Assembly (NCBI RefSeq): GCF_900217235.1
Contig: NZ_LT907975.1
Span: forward strand, 1,959,001 to 2,023,000
Direction of reading: 5' to 3'
From: Pseudodesulfovibrio profundus
Lineage (GTDB): Bacteria > Desulfobacterota > Desulfovibrionia > Desulfovibrionales > Desulfovibrionaceae
DNA length: 64,000 bases
A model generated the notes under the pieces. The model was given only the letters and a program-made list of their open reading frames with translations, was not told the origin of the DNA and ran no database searches. How positions within the stretch are numbered: position 1 is the stretch's first letter; every line of letters starts with the position of its first letter. The position numbers and the translations under genes were made by a program. Shown here piece by piece: positions 56,963 through 64,000 of the stretch.

Positions 56963-57787
56963 ATGAGCATCCACCCACAAGTGACCCTGTTGGTCCGAAA
57001 TGTCGAAAAAACGGCTGAATTCTACGAGAAAAGTCTTGGCTACGACCTGGTGTGGGATTCCCTGCTTCTGGGGCCTTACGGGCAATCCTTGCGCCTTCTG
57101 GAGGTGTCTCTGGGGATGTCTGAGGATGTGAAGGGAGGCGGGGTAGCGCTCAACGTGCAGGTGCCGGATGTTCAGACTGCGGCAGAAGCTATTGTGGCCC
57201 ATGGCGGCACCAAGTGTGAAGGGGCGCTCGCAGGTCAGGAAATGTATACGGGATTGAATGGGGAGTTGATACGCCTCTCTGCTCGTGGCATCCCGGGTGC
57301 GTCCAGAATTCGGTTGGTCATTTACGATTTTGACGGGGTGATGACCGATAACCGCGTGTTCGTCGACCAGAAGGGGGTTGAGACCGTGGCTGCCCATCGG
57401 GGGGACGGCATGGGAATCGGCATGATCCGCCGCTTGGGGATGGAGCAGTGTATTGTTTCCACCGAGCGCAATGATGTCGTACAGGCCCGGGCCAAGAAGA
57501 TCGGCATCGAAGCCGCCCACGGGGTAGCTGATAAGTCTTCTCTCGTTATCCAACTGGCCGCTTCCAAAGGGCTGGCGCTGAGCGATGTTCTTTTCATGGG
57601 CAACGATGTCAACGATGCCGGTGCCATGGGAGTCTGCGGGTTCAGGGCTGCACCTGCCGATTCACATCCTTCCATACTGGCAATGGCGGACTATGTCACC
57701 GAAGCGACCGGTGGACACGGGTGTATCCGTGAACTTGCCGATGCGCTGAAAGCCAGTGTTCGTGCGGAAAAAGGGCGCCAGGATTAG
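56963..57787 (+). CDS. Fusion of a VOC/glyoxalase domain and a KdsC-like HAD phosphatase
   Basis: The 274-residue protein has a VOC domain (about residues 1-112: QVTLLVRNVEKTAEFYEKSLGYDL, and EMYTGLNGELIRLSA) joined to a HAD phosphatase (about 116-265: YDFDGVMTDNRVFVDQKG, STERNDVVQARAKKIG and FMGNDVNDAGAM). The HAD part resembles KdsC or the C-terminal domain of CMP-sialate synthetases, so it may dephosphorylate a sugar phosphate. Both domains look complete. It stands alone after the RND pump, with its own ribosome site (GAGGAG). Confidence 0.85.
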   Translation: MSIHPQVTLLVRNVEKTAEFYEKSLGYDLVWDSLLLGPYGQSLRLLEVSLGMSEDVKGGGVALNVQVPDVQTAAEAIVAHGGTKCEGALAGQEMYTGLNGELIRLSARGIPGASRIRLVIYDFDGVMTDNRVFVDQKGVETVAAHRGDGMGIGMIRRLGMEQCIVSTERNDVVQARAKKIGIEAAHGVADKSSLVIQLAASKGLALSDVLFMGNDVNDAGAMGVCGFRAAPADSHPSILAMADYVTEATGGHGCIRELADALKASVRAEKGRQD

Positions 57788-57872
57788 GCCGACGATAGCT
57801 TTACCAAGGCGTCACAGAGCTATCATGCATTTGTGACAGAATCATGGTTGAGTGTATGGAGAGGAGTACTCT

Positions 57873-58076
57873 ATGTGCACAGCCATACCCGTCAGTCTGT
57901 TTCTGTTGTTCCTGCTAATTGCGGGAACCATGTTTCGATTTTCTCGTCCATCCAGTCCCAATGCGTCGACGCTTGCTTCGCTGATGGAGGACGTCCTGGG
58001 CGGTGAAGAAGATGAAAGTACATCAGTCGAATGTTTGATCCAACCGCATCCCGGTAATCTTTCTGCCTCCAGTTGA
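57873..58076 (+). CDS. Small membrane protein, unknown
   Basis: A 67-residue frame starts at ATG 57873 with GAGAGGAG upstream. It has one membrane helix (residues 6-22, PVSLFLLFLLIAGTMF) and an acidic tail (MEDVLGGEEDESTSVE). The good ribosome site supports it, but there is no homology I recognise and a competing frame is open on the other strand. It could be a small inner-membrane protein. Confidence 0.45.
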   Translation: MCTAIPVSLFLLFLLIAGTMFRFSRPSSPNASTLASLMEDVLGGEEDESTSVECLIQPHPGNLSASS

Positions 58077-58197
58077 GGCATCCGTAAGTGACAATGTAAG
58101 GTTTTTTTCCCGGGTGGTATCGATAAATTTTCGACAACGCTTTATGCCATGACTATAGAGATCTTGTGACGGTTGCGATAAATGTTTGTCAGAGGCG

Positions 58198-59415
58198 TTA
58201 GAAGAAAGCGCCGAGGATTATAGCAATTTGCTGCCGGTACTGGGTAAAGGCTTCTTCGATAAACGGTTCAGCATCCAGTCCGAGAATATCCCACGCTTCC
58301 TTATCAATGCCGGGAAGCACGTACATGTTGCCTTCCGCCACATCGGCTGCATTGGCCAGATTGTCGGCCACGTGCACAATGGCGGCTTCGAGCTGGTCTT
58401 CCGCCTCCATTGGGGTGTGGTGGTGGTTGATCATGTCCGATAACTTCTGCGGGAACTTCCATGCTGTTAGTAGCGGTCTGCTGATATCGGTGTGGCAGAA
58501 GTCCATGACCGACCGTTCGGCTTCGACCAGGGGGATGGCGTTTTCACGGGCAAAAAGCATGGCCTCGGTGGCCGCGTAGGGGAGCTTTTTGAAGAGGATC
58601 AGCCGTCCCACGTCATGAAGCAGTCCGGCGATAAAGCAACGCTCGGAAGCAACGGAAGGCTGGGAGTCGCCAATGATCTTGGCAAAGATGCCGCAGGTGA
58701 TCGAATGACGCCAGAAGGACTTCATATCCACCAATTCCGGCGGAATATCCTTGAAATAGTTGATGGCTGAGATGCCCAGCGCCAGGGTGGAAAGTTCTTT
58801 TGCCCCGACCAGCGTGACCGCTCTGCTGACGGAGTCGATGGTCTGGGAGAATCCGTAAAGAGGCGAGTTGACGAGCTTGAGCAGCTTGGCAGCAAGGCTC
58901 ATGTCAGTGGAGACAACCTTGGCGATCTTGTCCGCCGAGGCGCTGTCGTCATCCAGCACTTCCTTGATGCGGAAATAAATGTCAGGAAAACTGCTCAGTT
59001 CGGTTTCGTGCTTGACGATGGTCTCGGGTGAGCCCATGCCGCGCAGGAACAGGTCTTCCATGTGCTCGACATTGGTGGCGCGACGCGTGTCGGCATCCGG
59101 CAGTTCCCATCCTTTGGCTACTGCCATGCCTGTCTCTTCGAGTGTCTGGTGAAACAATGCCACCACGGGTGCTAAATCCGGGTTGGCATACAGGAAGAAC
59201 TCACGAACGTACTCCTCGACCTCGCGTTGGTCTTCAGGGGTGAGAGCCGCTGTTTCTTCAACGTCGATTTCGGTGCAACCGATTCGCTCAAGCAGCGTGA
59301 GATGTCGTTCCTCCAGCGTGGTGCCGGCGGCGAACAACAGTCTTCCGTCTTCAGCCTTGAGGTCTGAAGCCAGAACCATGCCCAGCGCAATCTCATCCAA
59401 TCGTTTGACAGCCAA
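58198..59415 (-). CDS. HDOD-domain signalling protein
   Basis: The 405-residue protein has an N-terminal part of unknown fold (1-120) and an HDOD core (about 140-330) with VVSTDMSLAAKLLKLVNSPLYGFSQ, VTLVGAKELSTLALGISAINYF and GLLHDVGRLILFKKLP. HDOD proteins act as hubs that bind partners or nucleotides and often affect cyclic-di-GMP signalling or chemotaxis. It follows cheR by 36 bp, so the two likely form an operon on the minus strand. Confidence 0.88.
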   Translation of the reverse strand: MAVKRLDEIALGMVLASDLKAEDGRLLFAAGTTLEERHLTLLERIGCTEIDVEETAALTPEDQREVEEYVREFFLYANPDLAPVVALFHQTLEETGMAVAKGWELPDADTRRATNVEHMEDLFLRGMGSPETIVKHETELSSFPDIYFRIKEVLDDDSASADKIAKVVSTDMSLAAKLLKLVNSPLYGFSQTIDSVSRAVTLVGAKELSTLALGISAINYFKDIPPELVDMKSFWRHSITCGIFAKIIGDSQPSVASERCFIAGLLHDVGRLILFKKLPYAATEAMLFARENAIPLVEAERSVMDFCHTDISRPLLTAWKFPQKLSDMINHHHTPMEAEDQLEAAIVHVADNLANAADVAEGNMYVLPGIDKEAWDILGLDAEPFIEEAFTQYRQQIAIILGAFF

Positions 59416-59451
59416 AACACTCTCCTCCGTCTGTGGAGTTCGTTATCCTCG

Positions 59452-60330
59452 TTAGCCTTCTTTTTGATATGCGATAGTTCCCGGGTGGTAGATAGGCTTG
59501 AACGTCTGGGAGATCTTGTGGAGTGTCTCCGAGTGTCCGAGCATGAGAAACCCGTTGGGCAGCAGGTTGTCATAAAATGCGCTGACAACCCGCTTCTTCA
59601 TATCCTGATCGAAATATATGATGACGTTGCGGCAGAATACGATGTGCGACCGCGGTATCCGCTTGAGGGCGATCCGGTCATTGAGATTCATCTGCTGGAA
59701 CGTGACAAGGCGGGATACAGCCGGTTTGATTCGCCACCCATCGGCCTCCTTGGAGAAGTACCTTTGTCGGATGTCGTCAGGAGTGGTTTTGAATGCGTAC
59801 TCCTGATAGAGACCGTTTTTGGCCTTGTCGATCATGGCCTGCGAGAGGTCGACAGCCGTGATCTTGATCCGCCATTTGGGGGTCTCCAGGCGGAGGGTTT
59901 CAAGAATGAGCATGGCCAGCGTGTAGGGCTCTTCTCCCGAAGAACAACCGGCGGACCAGATATTCAGTTCGAGCTTGCCGGCCTTGCGCTGTTCATCAAG
60001 CTTCTGCTTGAGAACGTTTTTGGTGAAGGCTTCCAACTGCTTGACGTCACGATAAAAGCTGGTCTCATTAGTGGTTACCAGCTCAAACAGCTTGTTTAAC
60101 TCGCGATTCTTATTGGTATCGAACTTGAGGTAGGTGACGTAATCGGCGAAACTGGTGAGACCCAATTGCTCAATACGCTTGGAAAAACGGCTTTCAAAGA
60201 GATATTTTCGTTTGATATCAACGAAAATGCCGGTTTTTTCGTAGATGAAATCACGCAGCTGAATAAATTCATCGTCGCTGATTTGCAGGCCCTTTCGGAG
60301 GCTTACTGATTTAGAGAAAAGAGAGCCCAT
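59452..60330 (-). CDS. cheR: Chemotaxis protein methyltransferase CheR
   Basis: The 292-residue protein has the CheR N-terminal domain, TTNETSFYRDVKQLEAF and the methyltransferase motif GCSSGEEPYTLAML, then VDLSQAMIDKAKNGLYQEYAF. It methylates chemoreceptor glutamates using S-adenosylmethionine in the cytoplasm. A direct repeat lies 118-159 bp upstream. No other chemotaxis gene is close, apart from the HDOD gene downstream. Confidence 0.92.
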   Translation of the reverse strand: MGSLFSKSVSLRKGLQISDDEFIQLRDFIYEKTGIFVDIKRKYLFESRFSKRIEQLGLTSFADYVTYLKFDTNKNRELNKLFELVTTNETSFYRDVKQLEAFTKNVLKQKLDEQRKAGKLELNIWSAGCSSGEEPYTLAMLILETLRLETPKWRIKITAVDLSQAMIDKAKNGLYQEYAFKTTPDDIRQRYFSKEADGWRIKPAVSRLVTFQQMNLNDRIALKRIPRSHIVFCRNVIIYFDQDMKKRVVSAFYDNLLPNGFLMLGHSETLHKISQTFKPIYHPGTIAYQKEG

Positions 60331-60447
60331 CTACATTTTTCCTTATTTTCGTCCTTCATTTATTTGTACTCTGCAGGAACAGGAAAGGCGTATCAATTAT
60401 GAGTTGTAGCGACTAAGCTTTGAAATCTCAATGATATTTTCACCACA

Positions 60448-60489
60448 AATCCGGTTTCCAATAATAGATTGCATGACAATCCGGTTTCC
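60448..60489. repeat. Direct repeat of AATCCGGTTTCC upstream of cheR
   Basis: AATCCGGTTTCC occurs at 60448-60459 and again at 60478-60489, exactly 30 bp apart. It is located between the buk stop and the cheR start on the minus strand. It could be a pair of activator sites for cheR, but a chance repeat is not excluded. Confidence 0.5.
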
Positions 60490-60496
60490 CCATGGC

Positions 60497-61585
60497 TTAT
60501 GGGGCCGATGTATACGTCTTGGCTTCTTCTTCCTTGAGCAGGACTCGACGTGCCCCAGCGGCCAGCGCCGCCATCTCCTCGTCGCCTGTTACCGCTTCCA
60601 CCGGAGCGATGGTCTGCGTGAGGTCGGCAACCCTATCCACAAGCGGGTTGCACCGTGCCAGCCCACCGGTGAGGACGATCGCATCGACACGCCGGGCTTT
60701 GCCCGAAGCCGCAAAAGCAGGGACCAGCGAGCTGGCATAGCGGGCGATGCCGTACGCCATTGCCTCAAAAATTTCAGACGCTTCTGGTTCTCCGGCTTTG
60801 ACTCGGTTTTCAATGTCCATCATGTCGTTGGTGCCGAGGTGGGCGTATACCCCGCCTTCGCGCTGAATGATCTCCCGGAGCCGTTCAGTGGAAAGGTCGC
60901 CTCGGTCGATCATGTCGAGCATGGGGAGCAGGGGCATTCCGCCTGTGCGCTCAGGGGTGAACGGACCTTCACCGTCCAGCGCATTGATGACATCCACCAC
61001 CTTGCCCTGACAATGGGCGCCGATGGAGGTGCCACCGCCCATATGGCAGACTATGCAGTTGAGCTTGTCATAGGGTTTTCCCAGCCGTGCCGCCACGGTT
61101 CGCGCTGCGCCACGCTGGTTCAGGGCATGGAACAGGCTGCGTCTACGGACACCGGGTAACCCGGTCAACCGTGCGATATCCATCATTTCATCCGTGACGA
61201 CAGGATCGACGATGAATGCCGATACCCCCCATTCCAGGGCGAGTTCGTTGGCGAGGATGGCGCCGAGGTTGCACGGATGCTCACCGTACCGCGCCTCACT
61301 GAGATCGGAAAGCATGGTTTCATTTACTTCATAGACCCCGCCCTCGAGGGGGTGAAGCAGCCCGCCGCGTCCGGCAACTCCGTTTATGGATGCCGTATCG
61401 ATGCCAGCCTCCTTCAGTGTTTCGCGAATGGCGGTCATACGAAAATCCAGTTGATCTATCACAGAGGAGAACTGGGCCATGCGGGTCTTGTCATGCCGGT
61501 ATTCACGGGAGATCAACTGGTGCTCGCCTTCATAGAGGGCGAGTTTGGTGGAGGTAGAACCGGGGTTGATTACGAAAACCCTCAT
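60497..61585 (-). CDS. buk: Butyrate kinase
   Basis: The 362-residue protein is an acetokinase-family member: RVFVINPGSTSTKLALYEGEHQL at the N-terminus (phosphate loop) and IVCHMGGGTSIGAHCQGKVVD. Length and pattern fit butyrate kinase, though branched-chain acyl kinases look alike. It makes ATP from acyl phosphate. It overlaps the ptb stop by one base (TAATG), so it is coupled to it. Confidence 0.9.
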   Translation of the reverse strand: MRVFVINPGSTSTKLALYEGEHQLISREYRHDKTRMAQFSSVIDQLDFRMTAIRETLKEAGIDTASINGVAGRGGLLHPLEGGVYEVNETMLSDLSEARYGEHPCNLGAILANELALEWGVSAFIVDPVVTDEMMDIARLTGLPGVRRRSLFHALNQRGAARTVAARLGKPYDKLNCIVCHMGGGTSIGAHCQGKVVDVINALDGEGPFTPERTGGMPLLPMLDMIDRGDLSTERLREIIQREGGVYAHLGTNDMMDIENRVKAGEPEASEIFEAMAYGIARYASSLVPAFAASGKARRVDAIVLTGGLARCNPLVDRVADLTQTIAPVEAVTGDEEMAALAAGARRVLLKEEEAKTYTSAP

Positions 61586-62526
61586 TATTGGCTCCTTTGA
61601 GCCAGAAGACTGGCCAGTGCAATGGAGTGAAACTTTGATGCGTCCGTGTCACCACGAGAGGGAACAACCACGGGTACCTGACTGCCGACCACAACGGCAG
61701 CCATGGTCCGGCCGCAGAGCGTGGACAGGGCCTTGTACAAAATATTGCCTGCTTCAATATTCGGTGTGACCAGAATGTCGGCACATCCTGCCACCGGGTT
61801 GTCGAAGCGCTTGCAGGCCGCGACTTCACGAGACATGGCCAGATCAAGGGAGAGGGGGCCGAGCACCTCGGCATCACCGAACTCACCCTGACGGGACATC
61901 TTGGTCAGAATGTCTCCATCGAGCGTTGCTGGCATGGCGGGATAATTGATTTTTTCCGTTGCAGCGAGGATGGCGGCCTTGGGACGGGTCATGCCCAGCT
62001 TCCGGGCCACATCCAGGCTGTTCTTGAGGATTTCAGCCTTGCGCTGCATGGACGGGGCGATGTTCACGCCGGGATCGGTGATGAGCATCAGGCGGCCATC
62101 CACAGGGGACTCGAATGCAGCCACGTGACTCAGAATACTGCCGGGGTTGGGGACGCCGGTCTTTTTGTTGAGTACGCCCTTGAGCAACTGAGCGGTGGAG
62201 ACCAGCCCTTTCATGATGAACTGGGCTTCGCCTTCACGAAACAGGCGCACAGCTTCATCGACCGCCTGCTGATCGTCAGTCATTTCAATGGTGCGAAAAG
62301 CCGAAATATCGAGATTCCCTGCCTCTGCTATGCGTTTGGTTTCATCTATGTCACCAATGAGAATGGGTTCCGCTACACCGCGTTCAAAGGCTTCCACGCC
62401 GGCTTGCAGCACGTGTCCTTCCGCAGATCGGGCAATGGCGACCTTGGGAAGCGGGCCACCGGCGGTGTGCTCCAGGACGGCACGAACAAGGCCGTCGAGA
62501 CTGGTAACGGGAGCATGGGAGGTCAT
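61585..62526 (-). CDS. ptb: Phosphate butyryltransferase
   Basis: The 313-residue protein has the PTA/PTB pattern: LRAVLEHTAGGPLPKVAIA-type start region, FEFIMKGLVSTAQLLKGVLNKKTG-like segment, VDGRLMLITDPGVNIAPSM and NPVAGCADILVTPNIEAGNILYK. It swaps the CoA of an acyl-CoA for phosphate, feeding the kinase that follows. The pair would make ATP from butyryl-CoA or a branched-chain acyl-CoA, which the nearby kor-type enzymes could supply. The acyl chain length is not shown. Confidence 0.9.
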   Translation of the reverse strand: MTSHAPVTSLDGLVRAVLEHTAGGPLPKVAIARSAEGHVLQAGVEAFERGVAEPILIGDIDETKRIAEAGNLDISAFRTIEMTDDQQAVDEAVRLFREGEAQFIMKGLVSTAQLLKGVLNKKTGVPNPGSILSHVAAFESPVDGRLMLITDPGVNIAPSMQRKAEILKNSLDVARKLGMTRPKAAILAATEKINYPAMPATLDGDILTKMSRQGEFGDAEVLGPLSLDLAMSREVAACKRFDNPVAGCADILVTPNIEAGNILYKALSTLCGRTMAAVVVGSQVPVVVPSRGDTDASKFHSIALASLLAQRSQ

Positions 62527-62529
62527 GAG

Positions 62530-63009
62530 CTACTCATCCCCTCGTTTCAGGGCGATCATGCCGGATCGACACATGGATTTGATGCCATAGGGAACGAGCA
62601 TCTGGATGAGTCCGTCGATGCGTTCCTGGTCCCCGGAAAGTTCCACGGTGATGGATTCCTGCCCCATGCCAATGACATTGGCCCGGAATACTTCGAAAAT
62701 CTGCATGAGCTGACTGGTGTTGCCCGGGGACATGGCGACTTTGACCATGACCAGTTCGCGGTCAACGAAATCCTTTCGTGACAGGTCATCGATCTGGATG
62801 ATGGCATCGAGCCCGTCCAGGTACCGTTCAGCGGCATCGATGGCAGTGTCGTCCCCTTCGATTCGGAGGACGATCCGCGAAACTTCGGGGTTTTCGGTTT
62901 CGCCTGCGGCAAGCGAGAGTATGTTGGCCCCGGATTTTCCGAATTCGCTGGCCAGTTCGGCCAACACACCGGGTTGATTCTTGGCGAGTGCGGACAGGGT
63001 GCGTTTCAC
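62530..63009 (-). CDS. ilvN: IlvN-like ACT-domain protein (acetolactate synthase small subunit type)
   Basis: The 159-residue protein has an ACT domain at the start (SALAKNQPGVLAELASEFGKSGANILSLAAGE) and a C-terminal half with ELVMVKVAMSPGNTSQLMQIFEVFRANVIGMGQESITVEL, typical of acetolactate synthase small subunits. No large-subunit gene (ilvB) is next to it; it lies 3 bp before ptb. It may regulate an IlvB encoded elsewhere, or serve another enzyme here, such as the neighbouring acyl-transfer enzymes. The ACT domain would bind an amino acid such as valine. Confidence 0.82.
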   Translation of the reverse strand: MKRTLSALAKNQPGVLAELASEFGKSGANILSLAAGETENPEVSRIVLRIEGDDTAIDAAERYLDGLDAIIQIDDLSRKDFVDRELVMVKVAMSPGNTSQLMQIFEVFRANVIGMGQESITVELSGDQERIDGLIQMLVPYGIKSMCRSGMIALKRGDE

Positions 63010-63133
63010 AATGCGCTCCTTGGTTGCGTTTGGCGAGTGCGGCTGGTGCCTTACGTAGCGGACATAGCTGATGCGACACGGAAAGAAAAGTCCGTGAAAA
63101 GGGTTTTTCAGGACCGTAACCCGATCACAAGAG

Positions 63134-64000
63134 CTATTTGACGATCATGACCGAATTGCGCGCTCGGGCCACTACATCGTGTGATACGCTGAAAACCCTT
63201 GCAAACCATGGCTTTTCGGATTCCGCCATGATGATCAGGGAAAAATCATACCCGAGTTCTGCGATGACTTCAGCCGGATCACCGGTCTCCACCAGCATTT
63301 CCGTCGGAGTGACGCCATTGGCGTGGAATAGGGCGTCTGCTTCTTCCACCGCCTTTCTTGCTCTTGGTTCTTCTTCAGGCTCGGCTGCAACAGAGAGAAG
63401 GGATACCGGACAGTCGCAGGCGCGGCTGTACCGGATGGCTTCCGGGAGCATCTCGCGTGAGGTGTCAGAATCCTGTACGCAGACCAGCAGGCCGTGTCCC
63501 GGCTCCAGATGGCGTGCAACAATGATGGAGCAGTGGGTATGCGCCGCTATTTTGAGTGCAAGCTGCTGTGGGGTGAGATACCGCCGAAGTCCTTCCACCG
63601 GTTCGGGCGAGCCGCCGACGATGACAAAATCTGCCTTGAATCGCTTGGCTTCATCCACAACAGTGGTGGTGATATCCGATGCTGTCCGCAGGCGAAGGGA
63701 CACGATCCCGCCACATGGATTGATGTAATCACGGACAAACTCCCCGGCCGGATCACCGGAAAGCTCCTTGTGGCGCCACTCCTCGTGTACCTCTTCCTGT
63801 ATTCCGCCCAGTTCCGACAGGATGTCCCGGGCCTGACGCAGATAGGCCATGCCGGGAAGCTCTATTCCCCAGTCCAGCAGGTTTTCCCTTGCAACACGGA
63901 CTTCCATGCCGCCGGATTTGAGCCCGCTGTCTACGGGTCGAACATAGAGCAGCACAATGTCTGCACAGCCTGTTTCAGTGAGCCTGTGGACGAACTTCAG
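63134..64000 (-). CDS. Tandem universal stress protein (partial, N-terminus off the right edge)
   Basis: The frame runs off the right edge; 288 residues are visible. It contains two universal stress protein domains: the first with FVHRLTETGCADIVLLYVRPVD and ADFVIVGGSPEPVEGLRRYLT, the second with HGLLVCVQDSDTSREMLPEAI and YDFSLIIMAESEKPWFARVFS. Each ends with a short hydrophobic strand, the second with SVMIVK. It lies 124 bp upstream of the IlvN-like gene on the same strand. Its role is likely stress or signal binding; a clear ATP-binding motif is not visible. Confidence 0.85.
   Translation of the reverse strand: MKFVHRLTETGCADIVLLYVRPVDSGLKSGGMEVRVARENLLDWGIELPGMAYLRQARDILSELGGIQEEVHEEWRHKELSGDPAGEFVRDYINPCGGIVSLRLRTASDITTTVVDEAKRFKADFVIVGGSPEPVEGLRRYLTPQQLALKIAAHTHCSIIVARHLEPGHGLLVCVQDSDTSREMLPEAIRYSRACDCPVSLLSVAAEPEEEPRARKAVEEADALFHANGVTPTEMLVETGDPAEVIAELGYDFSLIIMAESEKPWFARVFSVSHDVVARARNSVMIVK

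Noticed and set aside
57892-58137. Minus-strand 81-codon frame opposite the small membrane protein
   Set aside because: It lacks a ribosome site and domain; the plus-strand frame has both a ribosome site and a membrane helix.
60331-60430. Possible sigma-28 promoter before cheR
   Set aside because: CAAAGCTT-N10-ACTCATAA is a poor match with wrong spacing, unlike the one at 8778.

Overview
The window looks like the origin-proximal part of the chromosome of an anaerobic, sulfate-reducing bacterium of the Desulfovibrio / Pseudodesulfovibrio type. This is an inference from gene content: a DUF39-type homocysteine synthesis protein, rubrerythrin, a four-subunit 2-oxoacid:ferredoxin oxidoreductase, MinD-like ATPases with ferredoxin inserts beside NifX-family proteins (resembling the 'orange protein' complex of Desulfovibrio), DUF134, LarE/LarC, and a gyrA-gyrB-dnaN-dnaA block. 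I saw no rRNA, tRNA, CRISPR array or insertion sequence.

Layout. 0-3 kb: minus-strand operon DUF134 regulator - NifX-like - two MinD/ferredoxin ATPases - NifX-like (cut by the left edge). 3-8.7 kb: Cys-rich PAS histidine kinase, PACE and LysE exporters, copper ATPase plus copper chaperone. 8.7-10.9 kb: an unknown protein under a clear sigma-28 (flagellar) promoter, rubrerythrin, and a 54-residue basic protein in a gap. 11-19.9 kb: two paralogous LysR regulators flanking an RNA methyltransferase, a polytopic membrane protein, a DMT transporter, a DJ-1/PfpI protein, an alkylguanine-DNA methyltransferase and an orphan gspL/M/N-like tail of a type II secretion locus. 20-23 kb: a hybrid sensor kinase with an ABC-binding-protein-like sensor and a TPR lipoprotein.

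23-30.7 kb: gyrA, gyrB, dnaN and dnaA on the minus strand, so transcription from dnaA runs leftward. 30.9-36.2 kb: HcyS-like DUF39 protein, then korDABC-type oxidoreductase and queA. 36.4-39.6 kb: MerR-like coiled-coil protein, lipoprotein, coaBC and an unknown Pro/Gln-rich protein. 39.9-46 kb: UDP-glucuronate epimerase, two perfect parS sites, parA, a zinc-ribbon gene on the opposite strand, parB, heptose-7-phosphate kinase and phosphofructokinase. 46-50.3 kb: an excisionase-like HTH gene whose start codon lies in an 11-bp-arm inverted repeat, then a plus-strand cluster ChbG/YdjC - LarE - LarC1-only - DUF3431. 50.3-56.9 kb: MacB-type permease without its ATPase, TetR, RND adaptor and RND pump. 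57-64 kb: a VOC-HAD fusion, HDOD and CheR proteins, and a minus-strand operon-like run USP - IlvN-like - phosphotransbutyrylase - butyrate kinase.

The genes suggest a Gram-negative cell (RND pump, heptose and UDP-glucuronate sugars, lipoproteins) with anaerobic energy metabolism (ferredoxin-linked oxoacid oxidation, substrate-level acyl-phosphate steps), oxidative-stress and metal defence, and motility control. parS about 10 kb from dnaA fits origin-proximal chromosome partition. No dense cluster of consensus DnaA boxes was found, so oriC itself is not placed.
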